Of a DNA stretch of 64,000 nucleotides, positions 45,061-53,877 are shown piece after piece. The stretch covers positions 21,526-85,525 of the forward strand of contig JAUQPR010000011.1 in the NCBI GenBank assembly GCA_030550275.1. The letters run 5' to 3'. This DNA comes from Bacteroidota bacterium (GTDB lineage Bacteria > Bacteroidota > Ignavibacteria > Kapaibacteriales > HRBIN21). The notes beneath the pieces are model-generated. The model saw only the letters and a list, made by a program, of their open reading frames with translations. It was not told the DNA's origin and ran no database searches. The position numbers and the translations under genes were made by a program. Position 1 is the first letter of the stretch; the number at the start of each line of letters is the position of its first letter.

Positions 45061-46931
45061 TGGAGCAGCTCCAGGGCGTAAAGACTCGCACGGTTGCTAT
45101 CGTCGGAATGCCCAACAGCGGCAAGTCCACACTCTTCAATGCCTTGACGGGCTTGCGGCAGCGCGTGGCGAACTACCCCGGCGTCACCGTGGAACCCGTC
45201 GTGGGGAGGCTCCAGCGTGATGGTCAGCGCGTGGAGCTCATGGATCTGCCCGGCATCTACGGGCTGACCCCGCGCAGCGAGGATGAGCGTATTGCGCTTG
45301 CGGTGCTGCGTGGCGAACTCCCCGGAGCGCCGTTACCGGAGCGGCTGCTGGTGATTGCCGATGCGACGCAGTTGGAGCGGGGGCTTGTGTTGCTGTCGTG
45401 GATGGCGCTGCTGCAGCGCCCCACGGCGCTTGTGGTAACGATGGTGGATGAGCTGCGTGCCCGGGGAGGGATGCTGGATGTGGAACGCCTGGAGCAGGCT
45501 CTGGGGATACCGGTCTTCACCGTTGTCGGGCGCAAGGGGATCGGGATCGAGGAGCTGCGCGCGGCACTGCTGAATTGGGAGCCGTGGGGAATCCCCTTGG
45601 TCGGATTGCCTGCGGAGGCTTCCGCGGAGGAGCGCTACGAATGGGCACGGCGCCTGGCAAGCCAGGTTGTGCGCTTCCCACAGCCAGATGAGCGGACTGA
45701 GCGGATTGACCGCATCGTGCTGCACCCTCTGCTGGGCTGGGTGGTGTTCGTGCTGGTAATGTTGGGCTTCTTCCAAGCCATCTTCACGCTGGCGCAGCCA
45801 GCCATGGGGGCGATAGAAGCGGGCATCGGTTGGGTGCAAGAGCAGCTGGAGACGTGGTTGCCCGAAGGTGTGGTGAGGAATTTCTTCGCTCACGGGCTGG
45901 TCGGAGGTGTGGGATCGGTCATCGTCTTCCTGCCGCAGATTGTGCTGCTGTACTTCCTGCTCACGCTGCTGGAGGATACCGGCTACTTTGCCCGTGCGGC
46001 ATTCCTGGTGGACCGATTCCTGGGGCGCTTTGGGTTGCAAGGGCGTTCGGCGTTCCCGTTGATGGGAGGGTTTGCCTGTGCGGTGCCGGCAATTCTCTCC
46101 ACGCGGGTCATCCCCTCTTGGCAGGAGCGGCTGACGACGATGCTCATCATCCCGCTGATGACCTGTTCGGCACGGCTGCCGGTGTACACCCTCTTGGTGG
46201 GGGCGATGGTCCCGCCGGTGCTGCTCGGCGGCGTCGTCTCGCTGCAGGCGCTGGTTATGGCGGGGCTCTATGGGCTGGGGGCTGCCAGCGGCTTGGTCGT
46301 CGCCTGGGTTCTGCGCCGTACGGTGCTGCCTGGGGCGCAGCTCCCCTTCTTTGTGGAGTTTCCCCCGTATCGGCTGCCGACCTGGCGCAATGTGTTCGGG
46401 CGCGCCTGGAGCAGCGGTGTGGAGTTCCTCCGTACGGCGGGGACAACGATTCTGCTGCTTTCGATTCTGCTGTGGGCGCTCACAGAGCTGCCTCCGGCGT
46501 CGGTCCCTCCGGGGACACCGCCCTTGGAAGCCCAGCGCATCCAATTGGAGCAATCGCTGGCGGGACGGCTCGGGCATGCGCTGGAGCCGCTCTTTGCCCC
46601 GCTGGGCTTCGATTGGAAGATCACCGTTGCTGTGCTGGGGAGCTTTGCCGCCCGAGAGGTGTTCGTTGCCTTCCTGGGGCAGCTCTATGCCGTTGACGTC
46701 GAGGCGCAGGAGGGCACCTTGCGGCAGGTGCTGTCGCAGCAGTTGAGCTTGCCACAGGCGCTCAGCATCGCGGTCTTCTACGTGTTTGCGCTGCAGTGCA
46801 TTGCAACGATGGCAACGCTGCGGCGCGAAAGCGGCTCCTGGCGCTGGGTGGCGCTTGCCTTCGGCTATACCTTTGTGCTCGCCTACGTGGGGGGCTGGCT
46901 CACCTACTGGCTTGCCCGCTGGATGTTGTGA
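45060..46931 (+). CDS. feoB: Ferrous iron transporter FeoB
   Basis: The 623-residue protein has an N-terminal G domain and a C-terminal membrane transport domain. G1 is GMPNSGKS at 16-23, G2 threonine lies in YPGVTVEP, and G3 is DLPG at 62-65. G4 is TMVD at 127-130, where the usual residue is N; see findings. The membrane part has the Fe(II)-related cysteines in GFACAVPAI and MTCSARLPVY and the conserved gate segments. An upstream in-frame ATG at 45054 would add two residues. It is coupled to feoA. Confidence 0.93.
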   Translation: MEQLQGVKTRTVAIVGMPNSGKSTLFNALTGLRQRVANYPGVTVEPVVGRLQRDGQRVELMDLPGIYGLTPRSEDERIALAVLRGELPGAPLPERLLVIADATQLERGLVLLSWMALLQRPTALVVTMVDELRARGGMLDVERLEQALGIPVFTVVGRKGIGIEELRAALLNWEPWGIPLVGLPAEASAEERYEWARRLASQVVRFPQPDERTERIDRIVLHPLLGWVVFVLVMLGFFQAIFTLAQPAMGAIEAGIGWVQEQLETWLPEGVVRNFFAHGLVGGVGSVIVFLPQIVLLYFLLTLLEDTGYFARAAFLVDRFLGRFGLQGRSAFPLMGGFACAVPAILSTRVIPSWQERLTTMLIIPLMTCSARLPVYTLLVGAMVPPVLLGGVVSLQALVMAGLYGLGAASGLVVAWVLRRTVLPGAQLPFFVEFPPYRLPTWRNVFGRAWSSGVEFLRTAGTTILLLSILLWALTELPPASVPPGTPPLEAQRIQLEQSLAGRLGHALEPLFAPLGFDWKITVAVLGSFAAREVFVAFLGQLYAVDVEAQEGTLRQVLSQQLSLPQALSIAVFYVFALQCIATMATLRRESGSWRWVALAFGYTFVLAYVGGWLTYWLARWML

Positions 46932-47037
46932 GTGGTGTGGAGTGCTCGATTGCATCACCGGGGCTGGCGAACCGGTGTAAGGTGGCGCAGGCAGGATGGC
47001 AGCAGGGGCGATGCGTTGCAGAGCCTAAGCCTTGAGC

Positions 47038-47045
47038 TAAACTTG
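47038..47045 (+). promoter_or_regulatory. Possible -7 box for the ROK gene
   Basis: TAAACTTG differs from TAnnTTTG by C at the fifth base. It is 43 bases before the preferred GTG start. Confidence 0.4.
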
Positions 47046-47088
47046 TAGCGCGTTTTTCGCTCGCTTGACACTCCCCAGGGAGCGTGCC

Positions 47089-47961
47089 GTGCAGCTCTAC
47101 GTCGGTGCGGATATTGGCGGGACCAAGACGCTCGTGGCAGCCTGGAGCGCTGAGGGCGTGATGCAGCAGCGCTCCCTATTCCCAACGCCGCAGGAGCTTG
47201 GCGAAGGGCTGCGGCAGCTTTTCGCTGCTATCGAAGCGGTAGCTGCCGGAGCGCGGATCGCTGCCATTGGAGTTAGCATTGGCGGACCAATTGACCGAGT
47301 TGCTGGTACAGTTTCACCGCTACACCAGCCGCAGTGGCGACAGCTGCCACTTCGTGCGCTCTTGGAGGAGCGCTTCGGATGCCCGTGTGCGATCGAGGTG
47401 GATACCGATGCGGCAGCGCTGGGGGAGTGGCACTTCGGGCAGCAGCGCCGCAGCCCGTTGCTCTACGTTACGCTGAGCACAGGTGTTGGAGCGGGAATGG
47501 TCATCGAGGGCGAGCTCTACCGTGGCGTTGCCGGGGCGCATCCGGAGCTGGGGCACCAGGTGGTGCCGAATGAGTTCGGGGATACCGAGCCGGTCCGCTG
47601 CGCCTGTGGGGCGGAGAACTGCCTGGAGGCGCTCATCTCTGGGCGGGCACTGGAGCGGCGCTTTGGCTGCCCACCGGCGCTCCTGCCACGGGAGGTTTGG
47701 CAACGGGTGGGGAGAATCCTGGCGCACGGACTGCGTAATGCGGCGACGCTGCTTGCTCCGGCGCAGATTGTGCTCGGTGGCGGGATCGCGGTGCATGCGG
47801 GGCAACACCTTCTCCCAGTGGTCCGCCAGCTCTTGGAGGAGCAGCTTCGCCTGGTGCCGGTGCCGGAGGTGCGGCTCAGTGCGCTGGGGTATGAGACCGC
47901 ACTGTGGGGCGCGTTTGCCGTTGCGCTGCGTGCGGCTCCGCCGAGGAGTTCCAGCGCATAG
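47089..47961 (+). CDS. ROK family protein, sugar kinase type
   Basis: The protein starts at GTG 47089 (290 residues), with GGGAG-like bases a few positions upstream; TTG 47065 is less likely. ROK signatures are GADIGGTKT near the start, VSIGGPID, the ATP-binding STGVGAGMVIEGELYRG and the zinc-type motif ELGHQVV...CACGAENCLE. It most likely phosphorylates glucose or a related sugar; a transcriptional ROK is unlikely as no DNA-binding domain is present. Confidence 0.88.
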   Translation: MQLYVGADIGGTKTLVAAWSAEGVMQQRSLFPTPQELGEGLRQLFAAIEAVAAGARIAAIGVSIGGPIDRVAGTVSPLHQPQWRQLPLRALLEERFGCPCAIEVDTDAAALGEWHFGQQRRSPLLYVTLSTGVGAGMVIEGELYRGVAGAHPELGHQVVPNEFGDTEPVRCACGAENCLEALISGRALERRFGCPPALLPREVWQRVGRILAHGLRNAATLLAPAQIVLGGGIAVHAGQHLLPVVRQLLEEQLRLVPVPEVRLSALGYETALWGAFAVALRAAPPRSSSA

Positions 47962-47983
47962 CATCGGGAGGAGGGGGCTTCGC

Positions 47984-47991
47984 TAATTTTG
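47984..47991 (+). promoter_or_regulatory. -7 box for the operon beginning at 48023
   Basis: TAATTTTG fits TAnnTTTG, 31 bases before ATG 48023. It lies just after the ROK stop, so the following chain of six overlapping genes has its own promoter. Confidence 0.6.
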
Positions 47992-48022
47992 TGCCGTGTC
48001 GCACCAATTCGGGGATGCTCCG

Positions 48023-48694
48023 ATGGCAAGCGTTGCAATTACGTGGCTGGGGCATGCGGCGTTCCAGCTGGAGTGGGCGGGCAAGGTTGTGCTCATTGAC
48101 CCCTTCATCACGGGCAATCCCAAGAGCCCATTGCGCAGCCCTTCCGAGGTGCAGCGCGCCGATGTGGTGTGCGTGTCACACGAGCACGGGGACCATGGGT
48201 TTGAGGATGCCGTAGAGATCTGCCGGCGGACCGGGGCGGTGTTTGTGAGCTTCTTCGACCTGGCGCAGAGGGCTGCCGAACGCGGCGTGCGCATCGTCGG
48301 AGGCAACGTGGGCGGAACTGTGCCGGTTGTGGAGGGAATCCGCGTCAGCTTCACGTTAGCCTTCCATGCTGTGCCGGTGGTGGGGTTTGTGGTGCATCTG
48401 GATGGGCTCAACATCTACCATGCCGGCGATACGTGCCTGTTTTCGGACATGCGGCTCATCGGGGAGAAGTTCCCGCTCGATGTTGCGCTGCTGCACATTG
48501 GCGGCTACTTCACGATGGACCCTGCCGATGCTGCAAAGGCGGTCGAGCTGCTGCGCCCGCGCGTGGTGATTCCGATGCACTACGGGACCTTCCCGCCCAT
48601 TGAGCAGGACCCGCAGGAGTTTGTGCGCCTGGTTGGAGAGCGGGCGCAGGTGGTCGTTCTGCAGCCAGGGCAGCGCTACGAGTACGTGCGGTGA
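48023..48694 (+). CDS. Metal-dependent hydrolase, UPF0173 (beta-lactamase fold)
   Basis: The 223-residue protein has the UPF0173 pattern: TWLGHAAFQLEWAGK near the start, IDPFITGNPKS, CVSHEHGDHGFEDA with the zinc-binding histidines, YHAGDTCLFSDM, and MHYGTFPPIEQDPQEF near the end. The reaction is not known. ATG 48023 is the first in-frame start after the -7 box. Its stop overlaps the next ATG by one base (TGATG). Confidence 0.9.
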   Translation: MASVAITWLGHAAFQLEWAGKVVLIDPFITGNPKSPLRSPSEVQRADVVCVSHEHGDHGFEDAVEICRRTGAVFVSFFDLAQRAAERGVRIVGGNVGGTVPVVEGIRVSFTLAFHAVPVVGFVVHLDGLNIYHAGDTCLFSDMRLIGEKFPLDVALLHIGGYFTMDPADAAKAVELLRPRVVIPMHYGTFPPIEQDPQEFVRLVGERAQVVVLQPGQRYEYVR

Positions 48695-49260
48695 TGGCAG
48701 GGCGAATCTACACCCGCACCGGGGATGATGGGACGACGGGGCTCTTCGGTGGTGGGCGTGTCCGCAAGGATGCGTTGCGGGTCGAGGCATACGGAGAGGT
48801 TGACGAGCTGAATGCGCTGCTGGGGGTGGTGCTGTGCCAGCCGCTGCCGGAGGAGCTGGCACGGGAGCTGCGCCGGATTAGCAACTGGCTCTTCGTCGTG
48901 GGGGCGGATTTGGCAACGCCCCTGCGCTCGGCGGCGACGGTGCCGCGGATCGCTCCAGCACATGTGCGTTGGCTGGAGCAGCGCATAGACTACTACGAGG
49001 GGCGTCTGCCCGAACTCAAGCACTTCGTGCTGCCAGGAGGGCATCCCACGGCGGCGCTCCTGCATCTGGCGCGGACGGTCTGCCGGCGTGCCGAGCGCGC
49101 GATCGTGCGAGCAGCAGCTCACGAGGAGCTCAATGCCGAGCTTGTGCGCTTTGCCAATCGGCTCTCGGACTACCTCTTTGTGGCTGCTCGGTGGGTCAAC
49201 CACGTCTTCGGCGTGGAGGAGGTTCCGTGGACGGCAGCCGAGCCTCCTGAGCAGGGATGA
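48694..49260 (+). CDS. Cob(I)alamin adenosyltransferase (PduO/ATR type)
   Basis: This ATP:cob(I)alamin adenosyltransferase has 188 residues. The opening RIYTRTGDDGTTGLFGG is the classic PduO-type ATP-binding motif, followed by YGEVDELNALLG. The trimeric helical bundle includes ELVRFANRLSDYLFVAARWVN. It makes adenosylcobalamin for coenzyme-B12-dependent enzymes. No other cobalamin gene is nearby. Confidence 0.92.
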   Translation: MAGRIYTRTGDDGTTGLFGGGRVRKDALRVEAYGEVDELNALLGVVLCQPLPEELARELRRISNWLFVVGADLATPLRSAATVPRIAPAHVRWLEQRIDYYEGRLPELKHFVLPGGHPTAALLHLARTVCRRAERAIVRAAAHEELNAELVRFANRLSDYLFVAARWVNHVFGVEEVPWTAAEPPEQG

Positions 49261-50243
49261 GCGCACGCTCGGCACAGTGGAGCCTGAGCGATTGGCTCGG
49301 CGCAATTGCCGAACTCAAGCAGCGGCGCCGCGCGGCAATCCTGGTGCACTGGTACCGGGCAGCCGATTTTGCCGAGATTGCCGATGTCCTCGGCGATAGC
49401 TTTACGCTGCTCTCACGAGCGCCGGCGCTGCCGCATCCGGTGCTGGTGGTTGTGGGGACGGTGTTTCTGGCGGAGTCCATCAAAGTGCTGTGTCCGGACA
49501 AGCTCGTGCTCGTGCCCGATGCGCTTGCCGGATGCTCCCTGGCGGAGAGCTGCCCGGAGGAGCTCTTCGTCCGCTTTCGCCAGATGTATCCGGAGCACGT
49601 TGCCGTTGTGCACGTCCAGAGTCCCCTTGGGGTGAAGGCGTGCGCCGATGTGGTCGTCACCACAAGCACGGCGGAGCGGGTGATTCGGCAGCTTCCGCCG
49701 GAGCGCCCCGTTGTGTTTGCGCCTGACCATCAACTGGGGCGCTTGGTGCGGGAGCGGACTGGGCGGCAGATTGTGAGCTGGTTTGGGCAGTGTGTTGTAC
49801 ACGTGGGCTTCTCGCTTGCGCATTTGGAGGCGTTGCAGCAGCGCTATCCAGAGGCTGCGGTCCTGGTGAGCGCGCAGGCGCCGCCGGAGTTCCGTGCGCG
49901 GGCAACGGTGGTGGGGGCGGCAGCGGAGCTTGTCCAGAGCATCGAGCGGCTTCGGGAGCCTTGGGTGATTGCGGTGCTGGACCATGGCTTTGTGGAGCAT
50001 CTGCAGCAGCGCTTTCCGGAGAAGCGCTTTGTGACCGTTCCGGCTGAGTCCGATTGCCGCTGCACGCGCTGCCCGTACATGGCGCTCAACACCGTGCCGA
50101 AGCTGTACCAGTGCTTGCAGGCGGGCGAGCCTGCCATCGAGCTTCCTGCGGAGGCGGCAGAGGCTGCCCGTGCGCCCCACCAACGGCTCCTGGAGCTGCT
50201 GGCGCAAGAGAGTTCGGTCGCACCAACGCCGCAGGCGGAATGA
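49257..50243 (+). CDS. Quinolinate synthase NadA-like protein (divergent)
   Basis: The 328-residue protein aligns with NadA over its length: AILVHWYRAADFAEIADVLGDS, AGCSLAESC, FAPDHQLGRLV, GRQIVSWFGQCVVH and CRCTRCPYMALNT. The three 4Fe-4S cysteines are present (93, 179 and 272), as are His31 and Tyr33. Several NadA motifs are altered: the HPEC motif is replaced by SAQAP, YVN by HVQ, and the GTE glutamate by histidine. NadA joins iminoaspartate and DHAP to quinolinate for NAD synthesis. This may be a paralogue with a different substrate; see findings. It overlaps the ATR gene by four bases. Confidence 0.75.
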   Translation: MSARSAQWSLSDWLGAIAELKQRRRAAILVHWYRAADFAEIADVLGDSFTLLSRAPALPHPVLVVVGTVFLAESIKVLCPDKLVLVPDALAGCSLAESCPEELFVRFRQMYPEHVAVVHVQSPLGVKACADVVVTTSTAERVIRQLPPERPVVFAPDHQLGRLVRERTGRQIVSWFGQCVVHVGFSLAHLEALQQRYPEAAVLVSAQAPPEFRARATVVGAAAELVQSIERLREPWVIAVLDHGFVEHLQQRFPEKRFVTVPAESDCRCTRCPYMALNTVPKLYQCLQAGEPAIELPAEAAEAARAPHQRLLELLAQESSVAPTPQAE

Positions 50244-52537
50244 GTCGGTCGCAGCGGACTGAGCCACGCCGTCGGAATGTGCCGATGGTCAAGCCACCGC
50301 AATTGCCGCGCTGGCTGCCGGCGCTGGGGTTTGTCGTGGTGACGGTGGTGTTCTTTGCCCCGCATCTTTTCGGCGAGCGCTTCTTCTGGGAGGATTTCGT
50401 CGAGCAGTTCTACCCCATGCAGGTCTTTGCGGCGCGCCATTGGGCGCGGGCGGTGTTGCCCTTCTGGAACCCCTACACCTTCTGCGGCATGCCCTTTTTG
50501 GCGGACCCGCAGGTGGGCTTCTTCTATCCGCCACACTGGCTTTTGGGGATGGTGATGCCGCTGGAGGGGACACTGCCGGTGTGGTGGGTGCAACTGGTGG
50601 TAATTGCCCATTTCGTGGTTGCGCAGTGGGGGGCATACGCGCTCTGCCGTGCCGTTGGGGCAAGCACGGCGGGTGCGATGGTGGCGGGGATCGGGTACGG
50701 GCTCTCAGGGGTGCTCACGCACCACGTCATCCATCCGATGATTGTGTACCACTTGAGCTGGCTGCCGTGGGTGCTCCTGCTGCTGTGGCGGGCACTGCGC
50801 GAGCGGTCCTGGTGGTGGGCGATCTGGAGTGGCATACTCCTGGGGATGAGCCTACACGCCGGGCATCCGCAGACGGTGCTCTACGAGTACGTCCTGCTCC
50901 TGGCATTTGTGGGGTGGACTGTGTTTGCACAGCTTCGGGCGCGTGAGCTCGGCGCGGCGGAGGCGCTGCTGCAGGGGGTGCGGGGAATTACCCCGCTTGC
51001 CATTGGGGTGGGGCTTTTCGCCGTACAGCTCTTCTCCACGCAGGAGTTGGCACAGCTCTCCGAACGTGCTGAGGGTGCGGGGCTTGAATGGGCTGCCGAG
51101 GTGTCTCTGATGCCGCAGCAGTTGGTGACGCTGGTGGTGCCGCGCTTCTTCGGTAGCACGCTGCCGCCGGGAGAACGCCACGTGCCGCTGTACCTGGAGG
51201 GCACGCGCTACTACCACTACTGGGAGACCGCCTTCTACATCGGCGTTGGGACGCTGCTCTTGGCTCTGGTGGGGATACCGGGGCGCTGGAGGACGCCGCA
51301 AGGGGCATTCTGGCTTGTGGCGGTGCTGGTGGCGCTGGTGTTTGCCTTCGGGAAGTACGCGCCGCTGTTCCCGCTGCTGTACGAGCTGCCGGGCTTTCGG
51401 CTCTTTCGAGTGCCGCCGCGGGCACTCTTTGTGGTCGCGCTGGGACTGTGCATCTTCGCTGCGTGGGGATTCGATGAGCTCTGGCAGCAGCCTCGGCGGC
51501 ACTTGTCGCGCCTCCTGTGGGCGGGGACCCCTCTGGTAGCGATTGCGCTGATGACGGCAACGGGGACGCTGCCGGCGCTGCTGTCCACGCCCGCACCGTG
51601 GATTGAGCAGGTGCGCAGCGAAGGAGCAACCGCGCTGTGGCTGTTCCTGCTTGCTTTTGGGGTTGCGCTGCTGCTGTGGCGCGGCTGGTTGCCGCCGGCG
51701 GTGGCAGCGGTTATGCTTGCCGTCGTGGTGGCGGTGGACCTGACGATTGCGCATGCGCCCTTCACGCGCAGCCGGCAGGACCCGGAGCGCCTCCTCCAGA
51801 TGCCCCAGCAGCTCAAAGCGATGCTGCAGCCTAAGCCACCGCAGGAGCTCTTCCGTGTCTCCATGCGCGATGACTTCGGGATGGCGATGCTGCGCAACCA
51901 GGGCATGCTCGATAGCATTCTGCTCTACGAGGGCTACAACCAACTGCGGCTGGAGCGGCGGAATCCACCGATGCCGACAGCGGAAGCCACCTTCGATCTC
52001 CTGAGCATCCGCTACCGCATTGCCCTGGATACCCCAACGCGGCAGATGTACTTCCGCCAGCGTCCGAGCGCCTTCTCCTGGGCGTGGATGCGCTATCGGG
52101 CACAGGTGGTGCCCTCGGAGAGCACCGAGGTCGTGCTGCGCAGCGGCGCAGTGGACCCGCGCCGGGAGGTGCTGCTGGAGGAGCCGCCGCCCCTCCAGCT
52201 CTCTGGAGCAGAGCCTCAGGAGGTTGCCCATCGGCTCCGCTGCCTGCAGTACGAGCACAATTGGCAGCGGTGGGAGGTGGAGACGGCACAGCCTGGGCTG
52301 CTGTGCCTGAGCGAGATCTGGTATCCCGCCTGGCGCGCCCGCGTTGATGGAGCACCTGTACCGGTACTGCGTGCTTACCATAGCCTGCGTGCCGTTCCCG
52401 TGCCAGCGGGACGCCATGTGGTCGAGCTCTTCTACGACTCGGCGGCGTTCCGCCGCGGTGCCTGGGTCAGTGCAATAACTGCGGCGCTGTGCGTCATAGC
52501 GCTTGGAGTACTGTGGAGCCGTCGCCATCGGAGATGA
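50240..52537 (+). CDS. YfhO family membrane protein
   Basis: The protein has 765 residues and a dozen or so membrane helices. The early luminal loop with FFWEDFVEQFYPMQVFAARHW and PFWNPYTFCGMPFLADPQVGFFYP is the YfhO hallmark, followed by helices and a C-terminal soluble domain ending in PVLRAYHSLRAVPVPAGRHVVELFYD. The family resembles GT-C-type lipid-linked sugar transferases and is involved in envelope glycosylation in other bacteria. It is coupled by ATGA overlaps to the NadA-like gene and to the HAD gene. Confidence 0.9.
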   Translation: MSRSQRTEPRRRNVPMVKPPQLPRWLPALGFVVVTVVFFAPHLFGERFFWEDFVEQFYPMQVFAARHWARAVLPFWNPYTFCGMPFLADPQVGFFYPPHWLLGMVMPLEGTLPVWWVQLVVIAHFVVAQWGAYALCRAVGASTAGAMVAGIGYGLSGVLTHHVIHPMIVYHLSWLPWVLLLLWRALRERSWWWAIWSGILLGMSLHAGHPQTVLYEYVLLLAFVGWTVFAQLRARELGAAEALLQGVRGITPLAIGVGLFAVQLFSTQELAQLSERAEGAGLEWAAEVSLMPQQLVTLVVPRFFGSTLPPGERHVPLYLEGTRYYHYWETAFYIGVGTLLLALVGIPGRWRTPQGAFWLVAVLVALVFAFGKYAPLFPLLYELPGFRLFRVPPRALFVVALGLCIFAAWGFDELWQQPRRHLSRLLWAGTPLVAIALMTATGTLPALLSTPAPWIEQVRSEGATALWLFLLAFGVALLLWRGWLPPAVAAVMLAVVVAVDLTIAHAPFTRSRQDPERLLQMPQQLKAMLQPKPPQELFRVSMRDDFGMAMLRNQGMLDSILLYEGYNQLRLERRNPPMPTAEATFDLLSIRYRIALDTPTRQMYFRQRPSAFSWAWMRYRAQVVPSESTEVVLRSGAVDPRREVLLEEPPPLQLSGAEPQEVAHRLRCLQYEHNWQRWEVETAQPGLLCLSEIWYPAWRARVDGAPVPVLRAYHSLRAVPVPAGRHVVELFYDSAAFRRGAWVSAITAALCVIALGVLWSRRHRR

Positions 52538-53238
52538 TCCGCGCCGTCATCTTTGACCTGGATAACACGCTGGTGGACTTCATGGCGATGAAGCGGCAGG
52601 CAATCGATGCCGCCGTCACCGCTATGATCGATGCCGGGCTGACGCTGAGCCCGCAGGATGTGCGCCGGCACATTGACCGCATCTATGCCGAGATGGGCAT
52701 CGAGTACCAGCAGGTCTTCGACCGGCTGCTGCAGGAGGTGCTCGGACGGGTGGACTACCGAATCCTCTCCGCAGGCGTCATTGCCTACCGGCGAGCGCGC
52801 GAGGCGGCGCTCAAGCCCTACCCCCATGTGACGGCAACGCTGATGGAGCTGGTCAAACGGCGTATCAAGCTCGGGGTCGTCTCCGATGCTCCAGCGCGTG
52901 AGGCATGGCTGCGGCTCTGCCACATCGGCTACCACCACATCTTCGACGTCGTCATTACGTATGATGATACCGGCGAACGCAAGCCCAGTCCCAAGCCCTT
53001 CCTGCTGGCATTGGAGCAGCTCCAGGTGAAGCCCTCGGAAGCCATCATGGTAGGGGATTGGGTCGAGCGCGATATCGTCGGGGCAAAGTCCGTGGGAATG
53101 CTCACCGCATTTGCCCGCTACGGCGATGTCTTCGGAGCCCAGGATGTGGGCGCAGACTACATCCTGGACGACATCACGCAACTGCTCGACATCGTGCGTC
53201 AGCACAACGAGGTAGCACCGCAGGAGGAGCCGCGATGA
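52534..53238 (+). CDS. HAD superfamily hydrolase
   Basis: The 234-residue protein has HAD motif I DLDNTLVDF near residue 8, motif II in VVSDAPA, the lysine in GERKPSPKPF and motif III in GDWVERDIVGAKSVGM. The cap is helical (type C1). A phosphatase of small phosphoesters is likely, with the substrate unknown. It overlaps YfhO and def by four bases each. Confidence 0.9.
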   Translation: MIRAVIFDLDNTLVDFMAMKRQAIDAAVTAMIDAGLTLSPQDVRRHIDRIYAEMGIEYQQVFDRLLQEVLGRVDYRILSAGVIAYRRAREAALKPYPHVTATLMELVKRRIKLGVVSDAPAREAWLRLCHIGYHHIFDVVITYDDTGERKPSPKPFLLALEQLQVKPSEAIMVGDWVERDIVGAKSVGMLTAFARYGDVFGAQDVGADYILDDITQLLDIVRQHNEVAPQEEPR

Positions 53239-53795
53239 TTCTGCCCATCTACCTGTATGACCACCCCGTCTTGCGTCAGAAGGCACAGCCGGTGGAGGAG
53301 ATCACTCCGGAGCTCCTGCGCCTGGCGCAGGACATGTTGGAGACCATGTATGCTGCCCCGGGAATTGGGTTGGCGGCACCGCAGGTGGGGGTCTCCCTGC
53401 GGCTCATCGTGGTGGATGTCGGCGAAGAGCATGGCACGAAGGCGCCGCTGGTGCTGTTCAACCCCGCCATCGAAGCCGTCTCCGAGGAGACCGAAGCGAT
53501 GGAGGAGGGATGCCTTAGCCTGCCCGAACTGCGAGAGACCGTCGTGCGCCCAGCCCAGGTACAGGTGCGCTATCTTGACCCGAAGGGGCGCGAACGCCGG
53601 CTCACTGCCCAAGGGCTCCTGGCGCGTGTCCTGCAGCACGAGCTCGATCACCTGGAGGGCATCTACTTTGTGGACCGGCTCTCACCGCTCAAGCGCGCGC
53701 TGCTGCGGCGCCGGCTGGAGAGGATCGCTCGTGGGGAGGTGCTGCCGGACTATCCCTTTGTCCCAGGAACGGCTGCGGCGACGGTAGCACCGTAG
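53235..53795 (+). CDS. def: Peptide deformylase
   Basis: Def removes the formyl group from nascent peptides. The 186-residue protein has the three motifs: GIGLAAPQVG, EGCLSLP with the metal cysteine and QHELDHLEG with the metal histidines and catalytic glutamate. It is the last gene of the overlapping chain from 48023. Confidence 0.97.
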   Translation: MILPIYLYDHPVLRQKAQPVEEITPELLRLAQDMLETMYAAPGIGLAAPQVGVSLRLIVVDVGEEHGTKAPLVLFNPAIEAVSEETEAMEEGCLSLPELRETVVRPAQVQVRYLDPKGRERRLTAQGLLARVLQHELDHLEGIYFVDRLSPLKRALLRRRLERIARGEVLPDYPFVPGTAAATVAP

Positions 53796-53835
53796 GCGGC
53801 GCTGTGCGTTCCGCAGGGACGAGCGGGCTTTTCCC

Positions 53836-53843
53836 TAACTTTG
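53836..53843 (+). promoter_or_regulatory. -7 box for the operon beginning at 53878
   Basis: TAACTTTG fits TAnnTTTG, 34 bases before ATG 53878. It follows the def stop by 40 bases and drives the TPR, DUF3467, GH57, UbiA and DprE genes. Confidence 0.62.
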
Positions 53844-53877
53844 TGGGCGCAGTCTGTGCCATCTCGGGCAATCGGCG

